Assembly (NCBI GenBank): GCA_903854795.1
Contig: CAINXF010000070.1
Coordinates: 1 to 13,055, forward strand
Reading direction: 5' to 3'
Origin: Candidatus Kerfeldbacteria bacterium
GTDB taxonomy: Bacteria > Patescibacteriota > Patescibacteriia > SBBC01
DNA length: 13,055 nt
Shown here piece by piece: positions 1 to 6,374 of this stretch. Position 1 is the first letter of the stretch, and each line of letters begins with the position of its first letter. The position numbers and the translations under genes are program-made. Under the pieces are notes generated by a model. The model did no database searches, was not told where the DNA came from, and saw nothing but the letters and a program-made list of their open reading frames with translations.

Positions 1-1389
1 GGCCTCTTACCGGGTACGACGTATCATTTTGCTATCAAGACGACCGATGGTTCCGGTAATGTCTCGGCGTTGTCCAATATCGCCATCAAGATGACCGATG
101 TCCACGCATGCACACCGACGTGGTCATGCACAGAGTGGACGGATTGCGTGAGCGGTACGAAGACAAGGTCATGTATCGACGTTAAGTCGCCGTCATGTGG
201 TTCAGACTTCAACAAGCCGCTCGAGCAGCAGTCATGCGCGTCCGCGGTGGTTTCTGGCGGAAGCTGTACCGAGAAGTGGTCATGCTCGTCATGGACGTCG
301 TGTACGCAGGGACTACAGACGAGGGTTTGTCAGGACCTTTCGCGTTGTGGAACGACCACGGAACGTCCGGCGGTGTCATATGATTGTAGCGTCGGTGGCA
401 TGCCACCAGCCAATCCGAACCCGCGCTACCTCGCCGTGACGCGTGCTGCTGGCAGCACATCACAGATCAAGGTGTACCGTTTGAGTGACGGTAAGCTAAC
501 TGCTTCATTCAGTCCGTACTCGAGCAAGTACCATAATGGCGTATTCATCGCCGGAGGTGACCTTGAGCGGAAAGGTACGCCTGATATCGTGGTCGGTGCT
601 GGTGCCGGTACCGCGCCGCAGGTGTCGCTCTATACCTTGTCAGGAAAGCTGGTGACACGTTTCTATGCCTTTACAAAGACGCTCCATACCGGCGTGAACG
701 TGGCGACGGGCGACGTGAACGGCGACGGCTTTGACGATCTGATCACGACGCCGGCTACGAATTATCCAGGTCTCGTGCGCGTGTACCTGTATGATCCTAT
801 CGGAAGGAAATTCTCGCGGTTCCAGGATGTGTCAGTGCAGTCGTCGAAGTACCGCGGTGGCGTAAATATCGCAGCCGCAGATCTTGATCGCGATGGCTAC
901 GCGGAGATCGTCGTCGCACCGGCATCGAAGGGAAGGAAATCGATTATCGAACTGTACTCATATGACCCGTCGTTGAAGAAGATGGTGAAGGATTACTCGT
1001 TCTCGGCGTACAGCAGCACGTTCGATAGCGGTATTATGGTCGCAACGGGCGATGTGAACGGGAACGGTATTCCCGAGATACTACTTGGACCTGCGCCTGG
1101 CACCGGTGAGGTGAGGGCGTTCGTGTACAGCAACAAGTCCGTGAAGAAGATCGTCGGCTTCTATCCCGCAAGCAAGACCTACAGTGGTGGCGTCGATCTG
1201 ACGAGCATGGACGTGAACACCGACGGCAATGATGACATCATTTCCGGTACGTTCTCGAATGGCCTTCCTGGTGTCAGGGTGTATTCACGAAGCCAGCTCA
1301 CCACGAAAATATCCCAGATCAAGGCGCATTGGCCTACCAACGTGTTCCCGACGTCGTTCAAGAAGGGGATCAGGATCACCGCGCTGTAA
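1..1389 (+). CDS. C-terminal part of a large TSP1-like / FG-GAP (VCBS) repeat surface protein, 5' truncated by the window edge
   Basis: The frame is open from base 1 to the TAA at 1387-1389, so the gene starts before the window; internal ATG or TTG codons are not needed as starts. The first 25 or so codons look like the end of a fibronectin-III domain (PGTTYHFAIKTTDGSGNVSA). Two TSP1-like modules follow at nt 109-237 and 265-387, each with six cysteines and a W-S-C-x-x-W-x-x-C-x-x-G-x-x-T-R-x-C core. From about nt 430 there are five FG-GAP-like blades of about 45-50 residues, each with an acidic loop: DLERKGTPD, DVNGDGFDD, DLDRDGYAE, DVNGNGIPE, DVNTDGNDD. In this family such loops bind calcium and the blades form a beta-propeller used in adhesion or surface binding. 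Extracellular location is inferred from disulfide-type cysteines and domain type. The ligand and the full domain order cannot be known from this fragment. Confidence 0.88.
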   Translation, partial: GLLPGTTYHFAIKTTDGSGNVSALSNIAIKMTDVHACTPTWSCTEWTDCVSGTKTRSCIDVKSPSCGSDFNKPLEQQSCASAVVSGGSCTEKWSCSSWTSCTQGLQTRVCQDLSRCGTTTERPAVSYDCSVGGMPPANPNPRYLAVTRAAGSTSQIKVYRLSDGKLTASFSPYSSKYHNGVFIAGGDLERKGTPDIVVGAGAGTAPQVSLYTLSGKLVTRFYAFTKTLHTGVNVATGDVNGDGFDDLITTPATNYPGLVRVYLYDPIGRKFSRFQDVSVQSSKYRGGVNIAAADLDRDGYAEIVVAPASKGRKSIIELYSYDPSLKKMVKDYSFSAYSSTFDSGIMVATGDVNGNGIPEILLGPAPGTGEVRAFVYSNKSVKKIVGFYPASKTYSGGVDLTSMDVNTDGNDDIISGTFSNGLPGVRVYSRSQLTTKISQIKAHWPTNVFPTSFKKGIRITAL

Positions 1390-1412
1390 TTATTGGCTTG
1401 TTTTCGGACCAC

Positions 1413-1967
1413 ATGATTGCATCCCTCCACGGCACAATCCGATCGAAGGAACTCCGCGCGATCGTCATAGACGTCGGCGGTGTTGGATTCCGTGTGTTCG
1501 TCGGTGGCCGATTACTCGAGATTCCCGAGGGTGAGATCGTCGACGTGTTCACGTTCCTCCATGCCGGGAGCGATTCCATGGAGTTGTTCGGTTTTTCCAC
1601 GCCGGATGAGCTCGGGTTGTTCCGGTCACTCATCAAGGTGTCCGGCGTCGGTCCGAAATCGGCCCAATCGATCCTGAGCCAGAATCCGGCCAACCAGGTC
1701 CGTCAGGCGATCATCGATGGCGATCCGGCGTTGATCATGCACACGCCCGGTGTCGGCAAGAAGACCGCGGAGCGCATCATTCTCGAACTCTCCGGTACGC
1801 TCGCCCAGAAGAATACGCCGGTCGAGGACGAGGTCTTCGACGCGCTCGAACGCCTCGGTTACAGTAGAAGGGAGGCACAGGAGGCGGTACGGCATGTAGG
1901 TGTTGATGTTACGGACGTGCGGGACCGGATCAGACTAGCGCTCAGGGCATTGATCAAGAAGCCATGA
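1413..1967 (+). CDS. ruvA: Holliday junction branch migration protein RuvA
   Basis: 184 residues, slightly shorter than the about 200 usual for RuvA. RuvA binds four-way DNA junctions as a tetramer and loads the RuvB motor for branch migration. The start MIASLHGTI matches the conserved RuvA N-terminus (MIG.L.G), so ATG 1413 is preferred over an upstream in-frame start that would overlap the previous gene. An OB-fold domain with VGGVGF covers residues 1-62. Two helix-hairpin-helix motifs follow: IKVSGVGPKSA (74-84) and PGVGKKTAERI (112-122). A C-terminal RuvB-binding helical domain (about 138-180, ALERLGYSRREA) is present. At the acidic pin, where E. coli has Glu55-Asp56, this protein has Ser53-Asp54. 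No clear SD is visible. The stop overlaps the next start (ATGA), suggesting translational coupling. ruvB and ruvC are not in this window. Confidence 0.96.
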   Translation: MIASLHGTIRSKELRAIVIDVGGVGFRVFVGGRLLEIPEGEIVDVFTFLHAGSDSMELFGFSTPDELGLFRSLIKVSGVGPKSAQSILSQNPANQVRQAIIDGDPALIMHTPGVGKKTAERIILELSGTLAQKNTPVEDEVFDALERLGYSRREAQEAVRHVGVDVTDVRDRIRLALRALIKKP

Positions 1968-2965
1968 CATCATGCGAGGTCCGTGAGGTCACCGATGCAC
2001 GCGGGTGGGACGACTTCGTGCGTCATGCGACGTCGCCCAACGAGTTCCTCCACAGTTGGCAGTGGGGAGAGTTTCAGCGTGCCGCTGGGAAGATGATCCT
2101 GCGCCTCGAGGTGCTCATGGGTTCCCGCCGGTGCGCCGTAGCGTTGTTGGTGCCGCATACGACACGTCTCGGCAAGTCGTTCATCCTTGCACCGCGTGGC
2201 CCGATCATCGATCCGAAGCTCGACGAAGATGAACGCGAGGCGGTCTGGCACGCACTTTTCGAGACGATCGAAAAGAACCGGACCGCGGACACCATATTCC
2301 TGAAAGTCGAGCCGAACGTCGCCCCGCCTGGGGATGTCGGGCTCGTCGAAGGGACCGGCATGCATCCTGAGCAAACGTTGCTCCTGAACCTTCAGAAGAC
2401 CGAGGAGGAACTACTTAGCTCGATGCACCATAAGACGAGGTATAACATCCGTCTCTCCGAGCGCCACGGCGTCACGGTCGGGTTCGGTACCTCGAACGAG
2501 GACGTCACGGAATTCATCGCATTGATGAGGGAGACCGCGAAGCGACAGAAGATTGGCGTATGGCCGGACCAATACTATCGCACTATGGTTTCGTCGCTCG
2601 GCGATTCCATCACGATCGCGCTCGCCCGGCTCCACACGAAACCGATTGCCGCAGCGATCTTGATCCGTTTCGGTTCGACGATGACCTACCTACACGGCGC
2701 CTCGGCCGGGGCGTTCCACGAGCACATGGCGCCGCACTTGCTGCAATGGGAGTCGATCTGTCGCGCGAAGGAACAGGGATGCAGCGTGTACGACTTCTAT
2801 GGCATCGCGCCTGAGCATGAGGAAGAGCATAAATGGAGCGGTATCACGCGGTTCAAGATGGGCTTCGGCGGTCAGGTCCATAAATATGCTGGCGCGTTCA
2901 ACCTCGTGTACCAGCGCGGGTGGTACCTCGCGTACCGTATTGCCAAAAGAGCCGCAGGACGGTAG
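1964..2965 (+). CDS. FemAB/FmhB-family peptidoglycan bridge aminoacyltransferase (GNAT fold)
   Basis: 333 residues. FemA/FemB/FemX enzymes use aminoacyl-tRNA to add amino acids to the stem peptide of lipid II, building the interpeptide bridge on the cytoplasmic face of the membrane. Recognisable blocks are SWQWGEFQ (31-38), the basic MHHKTRYNIR segment (154-163), TYLHGAS (241-247), the QWESICRAKEQGCSVYDFYG block (261-280) and FKMGFGG (297-303). These are typical of the two tandem GNAT-like subdomains of the family. The long coiled-coil arm of staphylococcal FemA is not evident. The start ATG overlaps the ruvA stop by 4 bp. Together with ddl and the MurE-like ligase elsewhere in the window it points to a working peptidoglycan pathway. 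The transferred amino acid cannot be predicted. The family assignment is firm. Confidence 0.9.
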   Translation: MTSCEVREVTDARGWDDFVRHATSPNEFLHSWQWGEFQRAAGKMILRLEVLMGSRRCAVALLVPHTTRLGKSFILAPRGPIIDPKLDEDEREAVWHALFETIEKNRTADTIFLKVEPNVAPPGDVGLVEGTGMHPEQTLLLNLQKTEEELLSSMHHKTRYNIRLSERHGVTVGFGTSNEDVTEFIALMRETAKRQKIGVWPDQYYRTMVSSLGDSITIALARLHTKPIAAAILIRFGSTMTYLHGASAGAFHEHMAPHLLQWESICRAKEQGCSVYDFYGIAPEHEEEHKWSGITRFKMGFGGQVHKYAGAFNLVYQRGWYLAYRIAKRAAGR

Positions 2966-3022
2966 CATAGTGTGCGCGTACTCTTAGCGAGGCGCGCAGT
3001 ATTGTCGAACGATTATATTGTT

Positions 3023-3730
3023 ATGACCACCACCGTCGTCATCATGGCCGCAGGGCGGGGGACGCGCATGAAGGATGTCGCGCCCGACCTCCCGAAGCAT
3101 CTGTTGCCCGTACTCGGACGACCGTTCCTCGAGTACACGTTCGATCGCGTGCGCGAAGCGGGATTCACCAGGATCATCGTGATCACCGGTCATCTTAATC
3201 ATGCGTTCAACGGGTACGAAGCGACGCATAATATCGAGCTGATCGAACAGAAGAAGTTGCACGAGCGGTACGGTACCGCTGCCGCGGTCGAGACAGTCCA
3301 CGCGCTGGTCGGCAACGAATTGTTCGCGGTCATCGCCGGCGATAACTTGTACAGCGTGAACGATCTTAAGAAGATGACAGTCGACTCGACGACGCAGTGG
3401 ATCGGCGGATATCGGACCGCGGCGTGGCAAGGTATGGGCATCCTGAAGCAGAAGGACGACAGCTCACTCGACCGCATCGTCGAGAAGCCCGCGACGTTCG
3501 TCGGCGATCTGATCAACGCGTCGCTGTACCTGTTCACGCCGAAGATCTTCGACGCGATCGCCGAGATCAAGCCGTCGCCACGCGGCGAATACGAACTGAC
3601 CGATGCGATCAACCTCATCGCGGGCCGCGAATCGGTGAACGTCTTCGAGCTCGAGGACCGGTGGCTCGACCTGACCGCGCCGGCCGACGTCGGTAAGATA
3701 GAGAAGGCGCTACAGCAGGCCCGCGCCTAA
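3023..3730 (+). CDS. Single-domain sugar-phosphate nucleotidyltransferase (GlmU N-domain / RfbA-like)
   Basis: 235 residues from ATG 3023; a GTG at 2972 in the same frame would add 17 residues that precede the conserved strand, so it is less likely. Enzymes of this family join a sugar 1-phosphate and an NTP to make an activated NDP-sugar. Visible motifs are the nucleotide-binding signature AAGRGTRM (9-16), PKHLLPVLGRPFLEY (24-38), the metal-binding GDN (106-108), the EKP sugar-binding motif (154-156), and GEYELTDAI (188-196), which is common in UTP/dTTP sugar transferases. There is no left-handed hexapeptide-repeat acetyltransferase domain, so it is not a complete bifunctional GlmU. Substrate is unknown: glucose-1-P, mannose-1-P and GlcNAc-1-P are all possible. 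It lies 57 bp after the FemAB-like gene in the same direction and may share its transcript. No good SD is visible. Confidence 0.85.
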   Translation: MTTTVVIMAAGRGTRMKDVAPDLPKHLLPVLGRPFLEYTFDRVREAGFTRIIVITGHLNHAFNGYEATHNIELIEQKKLHERYGTAAAVETVHALVGNELFAVIAGDNLYSVNDLKKMTVDSTTQWIGGYRTAAWQGMGILKQKDDSSLDRIVEKPATFVGDLINASLYLFTPKIFDAIAEIKPSPRGEYELTDAINLIAGRESVNVFELEDRWLDLTAPADVGKIEKALQQARA

Positions 3731-3733
3731 TAC

Positions 3734-3747
3734 GTGCCTCCCTTGTT
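3734..3747 (+). repeat. Partial copy of the tRNA-Arg 5' end
   Basis: GTGCCTCCCT followed by TGTT here matches 3817-3830 (GTGCCTCCCT, AGTT) at 13 of 14 positions. The later copy spans the first 12 bases of the tRNA. The copies are 83 bp apart. This may be a decayed tRNA fragment, a recombination remnant or chance. It could also pair with the tRNA 3' acceptor strand. Confidence 0.45.
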
Positions 3748-3793
3748 TCCGCCTTCATCCGCCATCGTCGAGGCTCAGGCGGATTCCGGCGGA
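3748..3793 (+). terminator. Two-step inverted repeat (hairpin) after the nucleotidyltransferase gene
   Basis: TCCGCC at 3748-3753 and again at 3758-3763 pair with GGCGGA at 3788-3793 and 3778-3783. This gives two 6-bp helices separated by a symmetrical 4-nt internal loop (TTCA against TTCC) and a 14-nt apical loop. The only T-run (TTTT, 3801-3804) is 8 bp downstream, so it is a weak intrinsic terminator at best. It could instead be a dispersed palindromic repeat. A hairpin with a related core lies at 6887-6905. Confidence 0.5.
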
Positions 3794-3806
3794 CAAGCGG
3801 TTTTCG

Positions 3807-3901
3807 GCCCCAGTTGGTGCCTCCCTAGTTCAACGGATAGAATGTAGGATTCCGGATCCTAAGATAGAGGTTCGATTCCTCTGGGGGGCACCAACTGGGG
3901 C
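3807..3901 (+). repeat. 12-bp inverted repeat flanking the tRNA that lengthens the acceptor stem to 19 bp
   Basis: Bases 3807-3818 are the exact reverse complement of 3890-3901. The repeat begins directly at the ends of the tRNA acceptor stem (3819-3825 with 3883-3889). The precursor RNA could therefore form an uninterrupted 19-bp helix with a single G-U pair. The discriminator base and the encoded CCA (3890-3893) are paired with TGGT of the 5' leader. The pairing is seen directly; its role is not known. Confidence 0.8.
3819..3893 (+). tRNA. tRNA-Arg, anticodon CCG, CCA encoded
   Basis: The cloverleaf was folded by hand. The acceptor is GCCTCCC (3819-3825) with GGGGGGC (3883-3889), with one T-G pair. 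The D stem is GTTC with GAAT around loop AACGGATA. The anticodon stem is TAGGA (3845-3849) with TCCTA (3857-3861), loop TTCCGGA, anticodon CCG at 3852-3854. The T stem is AGAGG with CCTCT around loop TTCGATT. The discriminator is A3890 and the CCA at 3891-3893 is encoded. It reads CGG arginine codons, which are used in the neighbouring genes. It is a short-variable-arm tRNA. No convincing promoter was seen directly upstream. Both ends lie inside a longer perfect stem, described separately. Confidence 0.96.
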
Positions 3902-4013
3902 GGAGTGAAGACGCGAGATAAATGTTTAATTCATTACAACGCAATCAAACGTTTTTACCCGACGAGGCATAAGTGTAGTCGGGCCTCTGGGGTACCAGCC
4001 TATACAATAGCCT

Positions 4014-4289
4014 ATGGCAACCATCAGAAAAAAATGCTGGCCAGAATGGTATAACAAGTTCGTATCAGGCGAACGGACGTTCGAGCTGCGACTGGCCGAT
4101 TTTGACCTCAAAGACGGGGACGAGCTCGTGTTGGAGGAGTACGACCCGAAGACGAAGGAATATACCGGAAGGATGGCGACGTTCGGCTGCACAAAGGTCG
4201 AACACTCCGCGCAGAATCCGTTGCAGTTCTATGGCGTGGACGAAGTGAGGCAGAAGGGATTCTGGATCATCCACTTGGAAAAAAAGTAG
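4014..4289 (+). CDS. Small ASCH-superfamily (DUF3850-like) protein
   Basis: 91 residues. The run W-P-E-W-Y-N-K-F-V-S-G-E-R-T-F-E-L-R followed by D-F-D-L-K-D-G-D-E-L-V-L-E-E-Y-D-P resembles the DUF3850/ASCH pattern (a site next to 'SG.K..E.R', then 'GD.L.L.EY.P'). ASCH domains are compact beta-barrels related to PUA and proposed to bind RNA or modified nucleotides. No function is established for this group. It starts 120 bp after the tRNA. A TATACAAT element at 4001-4008 lies so close to the ATG that a transcript from it would be nearly leaderless; no matching -35 was found. The family call rests on motif recall without a profile search. Confidence 0.7.
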   Translation: MATIRKKCWPEWYNKFVSGERTFELRLADFDLKDGDELVLEEYDPKTKEYTGRMATFGCTKVEHSAQNPLQFYGVDEVRQKGFWIIHLEKK

Positions 4290-4298
4290 ACGTGCGGG

Positions 4299-4327
4299 TT
4301 GTCGTTGAGGGGCACTAGTACTACACT
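4299..4327 (+). promoter_or_regulatory. Candidate sigma-70 promoter for the 220-aa gene
   Basis: TTGTCG (4299-4304) and TACACT (4322-4327) each match four of six consensus bases and are separated by exactly 17 bp. Transcription would start near 4334, giving a leader of about 25 nt before ATG 4359. The match is moderate and unsupported by any other signal. Confidence 0.3.
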
Positions 4328-4358
4328 ATGGTTACGTTTTTGATAAGAAAATTCCTTT

Positions 4359-5021
4359 ATGTCGAACCCTGACTCATATATTCCAGAAGACGAGCGCCGC
4401 CATCTTGAAGGCATTGATGATCCGAGCCTGCGCGATCCTGAAGTTCTCGAAAGTGGTGACGCCGCTTTGCTGCAACATCTTGAAAGTGTTGCCGCCAATA
4501 AGTTAACAAATGATCATGAAACTGGTGCTCAAGACGAGGTAGATCGAGCATGGGATAAGGCAATTGCCGATTTTTTTGACGCACGAGGATCAAGTCATTT
4601 TTATGGCCTTAGCTATCTACACTCAAAAGATCCTAAATGGATCGATGGTTTCAGGGAGTCTGCCGCCGCGTTTCAAGAAGCAGGCGCTAGAAAGGAGCGC
4701 TTAAGGGGAAAGCCGAAGGAAGCAACTGAACGTGATCAAAGAGCACACGAACTGCTCACAGATATTGATTCCGTCGCAAGTGAGCTTACCTCTCTGAAAG
4801 AGAAGTGGTCGTCGCCTGATGAATACGTTGCGTGGGCCCAACAAAAGTTATTGGAGAATAGAAGTAGTGTTGTTAGGGAGGTACTTCTTGGATTTGGAAA
4901 AGCAGCATACAGAGGCGGCGATAAGGAACTTGGTACGCGCGTACTTACGTATTTAGCATTGGAATTAAATGACCGTGCTGCCAAGGTCTTTCTTAATGAG
5001 GCGCAGGAGCATGGGAAGTAG
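4359..5021 (+). CDS. Unrecognised soluble, helix-rich protein
   Basis: 220 residues; I recognise no family. No signal peptide or membrane segment is visible. The sequence is charged and rich in Glu, Lys, Ala and Leu. Residues from about 60 to 215 look almost entirely helical, with a heptad-like stretch near 130-150 (HELLTDIDSVASELTSLKEK). The last 60 residues (SVVREVLLGFGKAAYRGGDK and on) could be a helical repeat such as a TPR-like pair, but this is not firm. Base and codon use differ from the neighbours: two sampled 60-base lines (4501, 4561) contain 26 and 24 G+C, against 38 in a ddl line (5281). This suggests later acquisition. It ends 9 bp before ddl, so the two are probably co-transcribed. 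No strong SD precedes ATG 4359. Confidence 0.75.
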   Translation: MSNPDSYIPEDERRHLEGIDDPSLRDPEVLESGDAALLQHLESVAANKLTNDHETGAQDEVDRAWDKAIADFFDARGSSHFYGLSYLHSKDPKWIDGFRESAAAFQEAGARKERLRGKPKEATERDQRAHELLTDIDSVASELTSLKEKWSSPDEYVAWAQQKLLENRSSVVREVLLGFGKAAYRGGDKELGTRVLTYLALELNDRAAKVFLNEAQEHGK

Positions 5022-5030
5022 AATGAATAT

Positions 5031-6137
5031 ATGAAAAAGCTACGACTTGGTATCCTTTTCGGCGGCAGATCGGCGGAGCATGAAGTGTCGTTGCAGTCCG
5101 CGAAGAGCATCATCGACGGCATCGACAAAGACAAGTACGACATCGTGCTCATCGGCATCGACAAGGAAGGTCGTTGGTTCCTGAACGAATCGTCGAAGTT
5201 CTTGCTGAACGCGGAAAATCCCTCGCTCGTGAAATTGAACAAGGCGAACAGCACGGAAGTCGCCTTGGCGTCTGGTAACGGTGACCAGCAGTTGGTCGCC
5301 GTTGATGGCGGGAAGCCGCTCGGTAAGCTCGACGTGGTGTTCCCGGTGCTCCACGGTCCGTTCGGCGAGGACGGCACCGTGCAAGGTATGTTGAAGCTCG
5401 CGAACATTCCGTTCGTCGGGGTGAGCGTGCTCGGTTCTGCGGTGTGTATGGACAAGGACGTGGCGAAACGTCTCCTCCGCGACGCGGGCATTCCCAACTC
5501 GAAGTTCCTCACGTTCGATCGGGTGAAACCCGAGGACGTCGATTTTGAAATGGTGCAGCGCGAGCTTGGCATGCCGGTCTTTATCAAGCCCGCGAACCTT
5601 GGCTCGTCCGTCGGCATCCATAAGGCGCATGATCGGAAGGAGTTCGAGGCGGGTGTGAAGGATGCATTGACGTTCGACACGAAGATCGTCATCGAGGAGA
5701 TGGTCGAAGGACGCGAACTCGAGTGTTCGGTCTTAGGAAACAAGGATCCGATCGCATCGGTGCCCGGTGAGGTGAAACCGTTACACGAGTTCTATGACTA
5801 CGAAGCGAAGTACATCGACGAGCACGGCGCTGGACTCGAAATTCCCGCGAAGGTTCCAAATGACGTCGTGGAAAAAGTTAAACAGCTCGCAGTAACAACG
5901 TTTACGGCGCTCGGATGCGAAGGCATGGCCCGTGTCGATTTCTTTCTGAAGAATAACGGCGAGCTGTACGTGAACGAAGTCAACACGATTCCGGGCTTTA
6001 CCGCGATAAGTATGTACCCGAAACTTTGGCAGGCGAGCGGCATGACGTTCACCGAATTACTCGATCGTTTGATCGCACTTGCGATCGAGCGGTACGACCG
6101 CGAGCAAGGACTGCGGACGTCGTACGCGTCGAAGTAA
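5031..6137 (+). CDS. ddl: D-alanine--D-alanine ligase (long, DdlA-type)
   Basis: 368 residues, the usual length of the long Ddl class. It joins two D-alanines using ATP in the cytoplasm, for later attachment to the peptidoglycan stem by MurF. Seen in order are GGRSAEHEVS (11-20, with the substrate-contacting Glu), HGPFGEDGT (108-116), the ATP-grasp glycine-rich loop KPANLGSSVGI (186-196), the omega-loop YDYEAKY (255-261), ARVDFF (300-305) and the metal/ATP site NEVNTIPGFT (315-324). The Tyr-containing YDYEAKY loop is the D-Ala-D-Ala form; Van-type D-Ala-D-Lac ligases carry a different loop, so glycopeptide resistance is not indicated. It follows the unrecognised 220-aa gene by 9 bp. The ATG is set by the MKKLRLGILFGG start. 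Confidence 0.97.
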   Translation: MKKLRLGILFGGRSAEHEVSLQSAKSIIDGIDKDKYDIVLIGIDKEGRWFLNESSKFLLNAENPSLVKLNKANSTEVALASGNGDQQLVAVDGGKPLGKLDVVFPVLHGPFGEDGTVQGMLKLANIPFVGVSVLGSAVCMDKDVAKRLLRDAGIPNSKFLTFDRVKPEDVDFEMVQRELGMPVFIKPANLGSSVGIHKAHDRKEFEAGVKDALTFDTKIVIEEMVEGRELECSVLGNKDPIASVPGEVKPLHEFYDYEAKYIDEHGAGLEIPAKVPNDVVEKVKQLAVTTFTALGCEGMARVDFFLKNNGELYVNEVNTIPGFTAISMYPKLWQASGMTFTELLDRLIALAIERYDREQGLRTSYASK

Positions 6138-6165
6138 TAGTCGCACCCGTCCCTTTGGTTGAGGA

Positions 6166-6194
6166 TTGACTATTTTATAGTTGGGTGTTATTTT
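6166..6194 (+). promoter_or_regulatory. Candidate sigma-70 promoter for the 6375 gene
   Basis: TTGACT (6166-6171, five of six) and TATTTT (6189-6194, four of six) are separated by exactly 17 bp, in the gap after ddl. Transcription would begin near 6201, leaving a leader of about 174 nt before ATG 6375. Confidence 0.55.
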
Positions 6195-6199
6195 CCTCG

Positions 6200-6374
6200 C
6201 TCTGACGCTCGTTACACAACAGCTGTGTGGGCAGTGGATTCTCGACCGCGTTTCCAGCCGAGAGTCTGCTGCTCATAAAGCGGCCACGTCCCAATCGGGA
6301 AGGTCGTCGCACAGATCGTGCGATACGACAGGAATCCCCGATACATCGGACGTGAGAGTCCACGGAGGACTTAC
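6200..6374 (+). promoter_or_regulatory. Structured 5' leader with six consecutive small hairpins
   Basis: Six possible stem-loops follow one another. (1) ACACA 6214-6218 with TGTGT 6224-6228. (2) TCTCG 6240-6244 with CGAGA 6259-6263, flanked by GCAG 6231-6234 with CTGC 6266-6269. (3) TCCC 6289-6292 with GGGA 6297-6300. (4) A 10-bp stem with a 2-nt bulge, 6303-6312 with 6318-6329, the best of the set. (5) CCGA 6338-6341 with TCGG 6346-6349. (6) GTCC 6358-6361 with GGAC 6367-6370, which would hold part of the ribosome binding site. Short hairpins arise by chance in GC-rich DNA, so regulation is inferred only. It does not match a riboswitch I know. Confidence 0.4.
6364..6369 (+). promoter_or_regulatory. 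Strong Shine-Dalgarno sequence for the 6375 gene
   Basis: GGAGGA lies 5 nt before ATG 6375. It is the best SD in the window, where most starts have little or none, and it fixes this start over the upstream in-frame ATG at 6318. Confidence 0.8.

Noticed and set aside
1329..1412. N-terminal extension of RuvA by 28 residues
   Set aside because: The conserved RuvA start MI..L.G is at 1413 and the extension overlaps the previous gene.
3014..3019. TATATT as a -10 box for the nucleotidyltransferase gene
   Set aside because: A transcript from it would start after the ATG at 3023, and no -35 is seen at the right distance.
3958..3987. Possible pseudoknot: CCCGAC/GTCGGG stem with loop GAGG able to pair with CCTC just after it
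   Set aside because: There is no base to cross the groove between the first strands, so an H-type fold is sterically doubtful, and nothing else supports a riboswitch here.
4736..5743. 335-codon open frame on the - strand across ddl
   Set aside because: It is Ser/Pro-rich antisense of the clearly conserved ddl and its neighbour.
5031..6137. Vancomycin-type D-Ala-D-Lac ligase
   Set aside because: The omega-loop is YDYEAKY, the D-Ala-D-Ala form.
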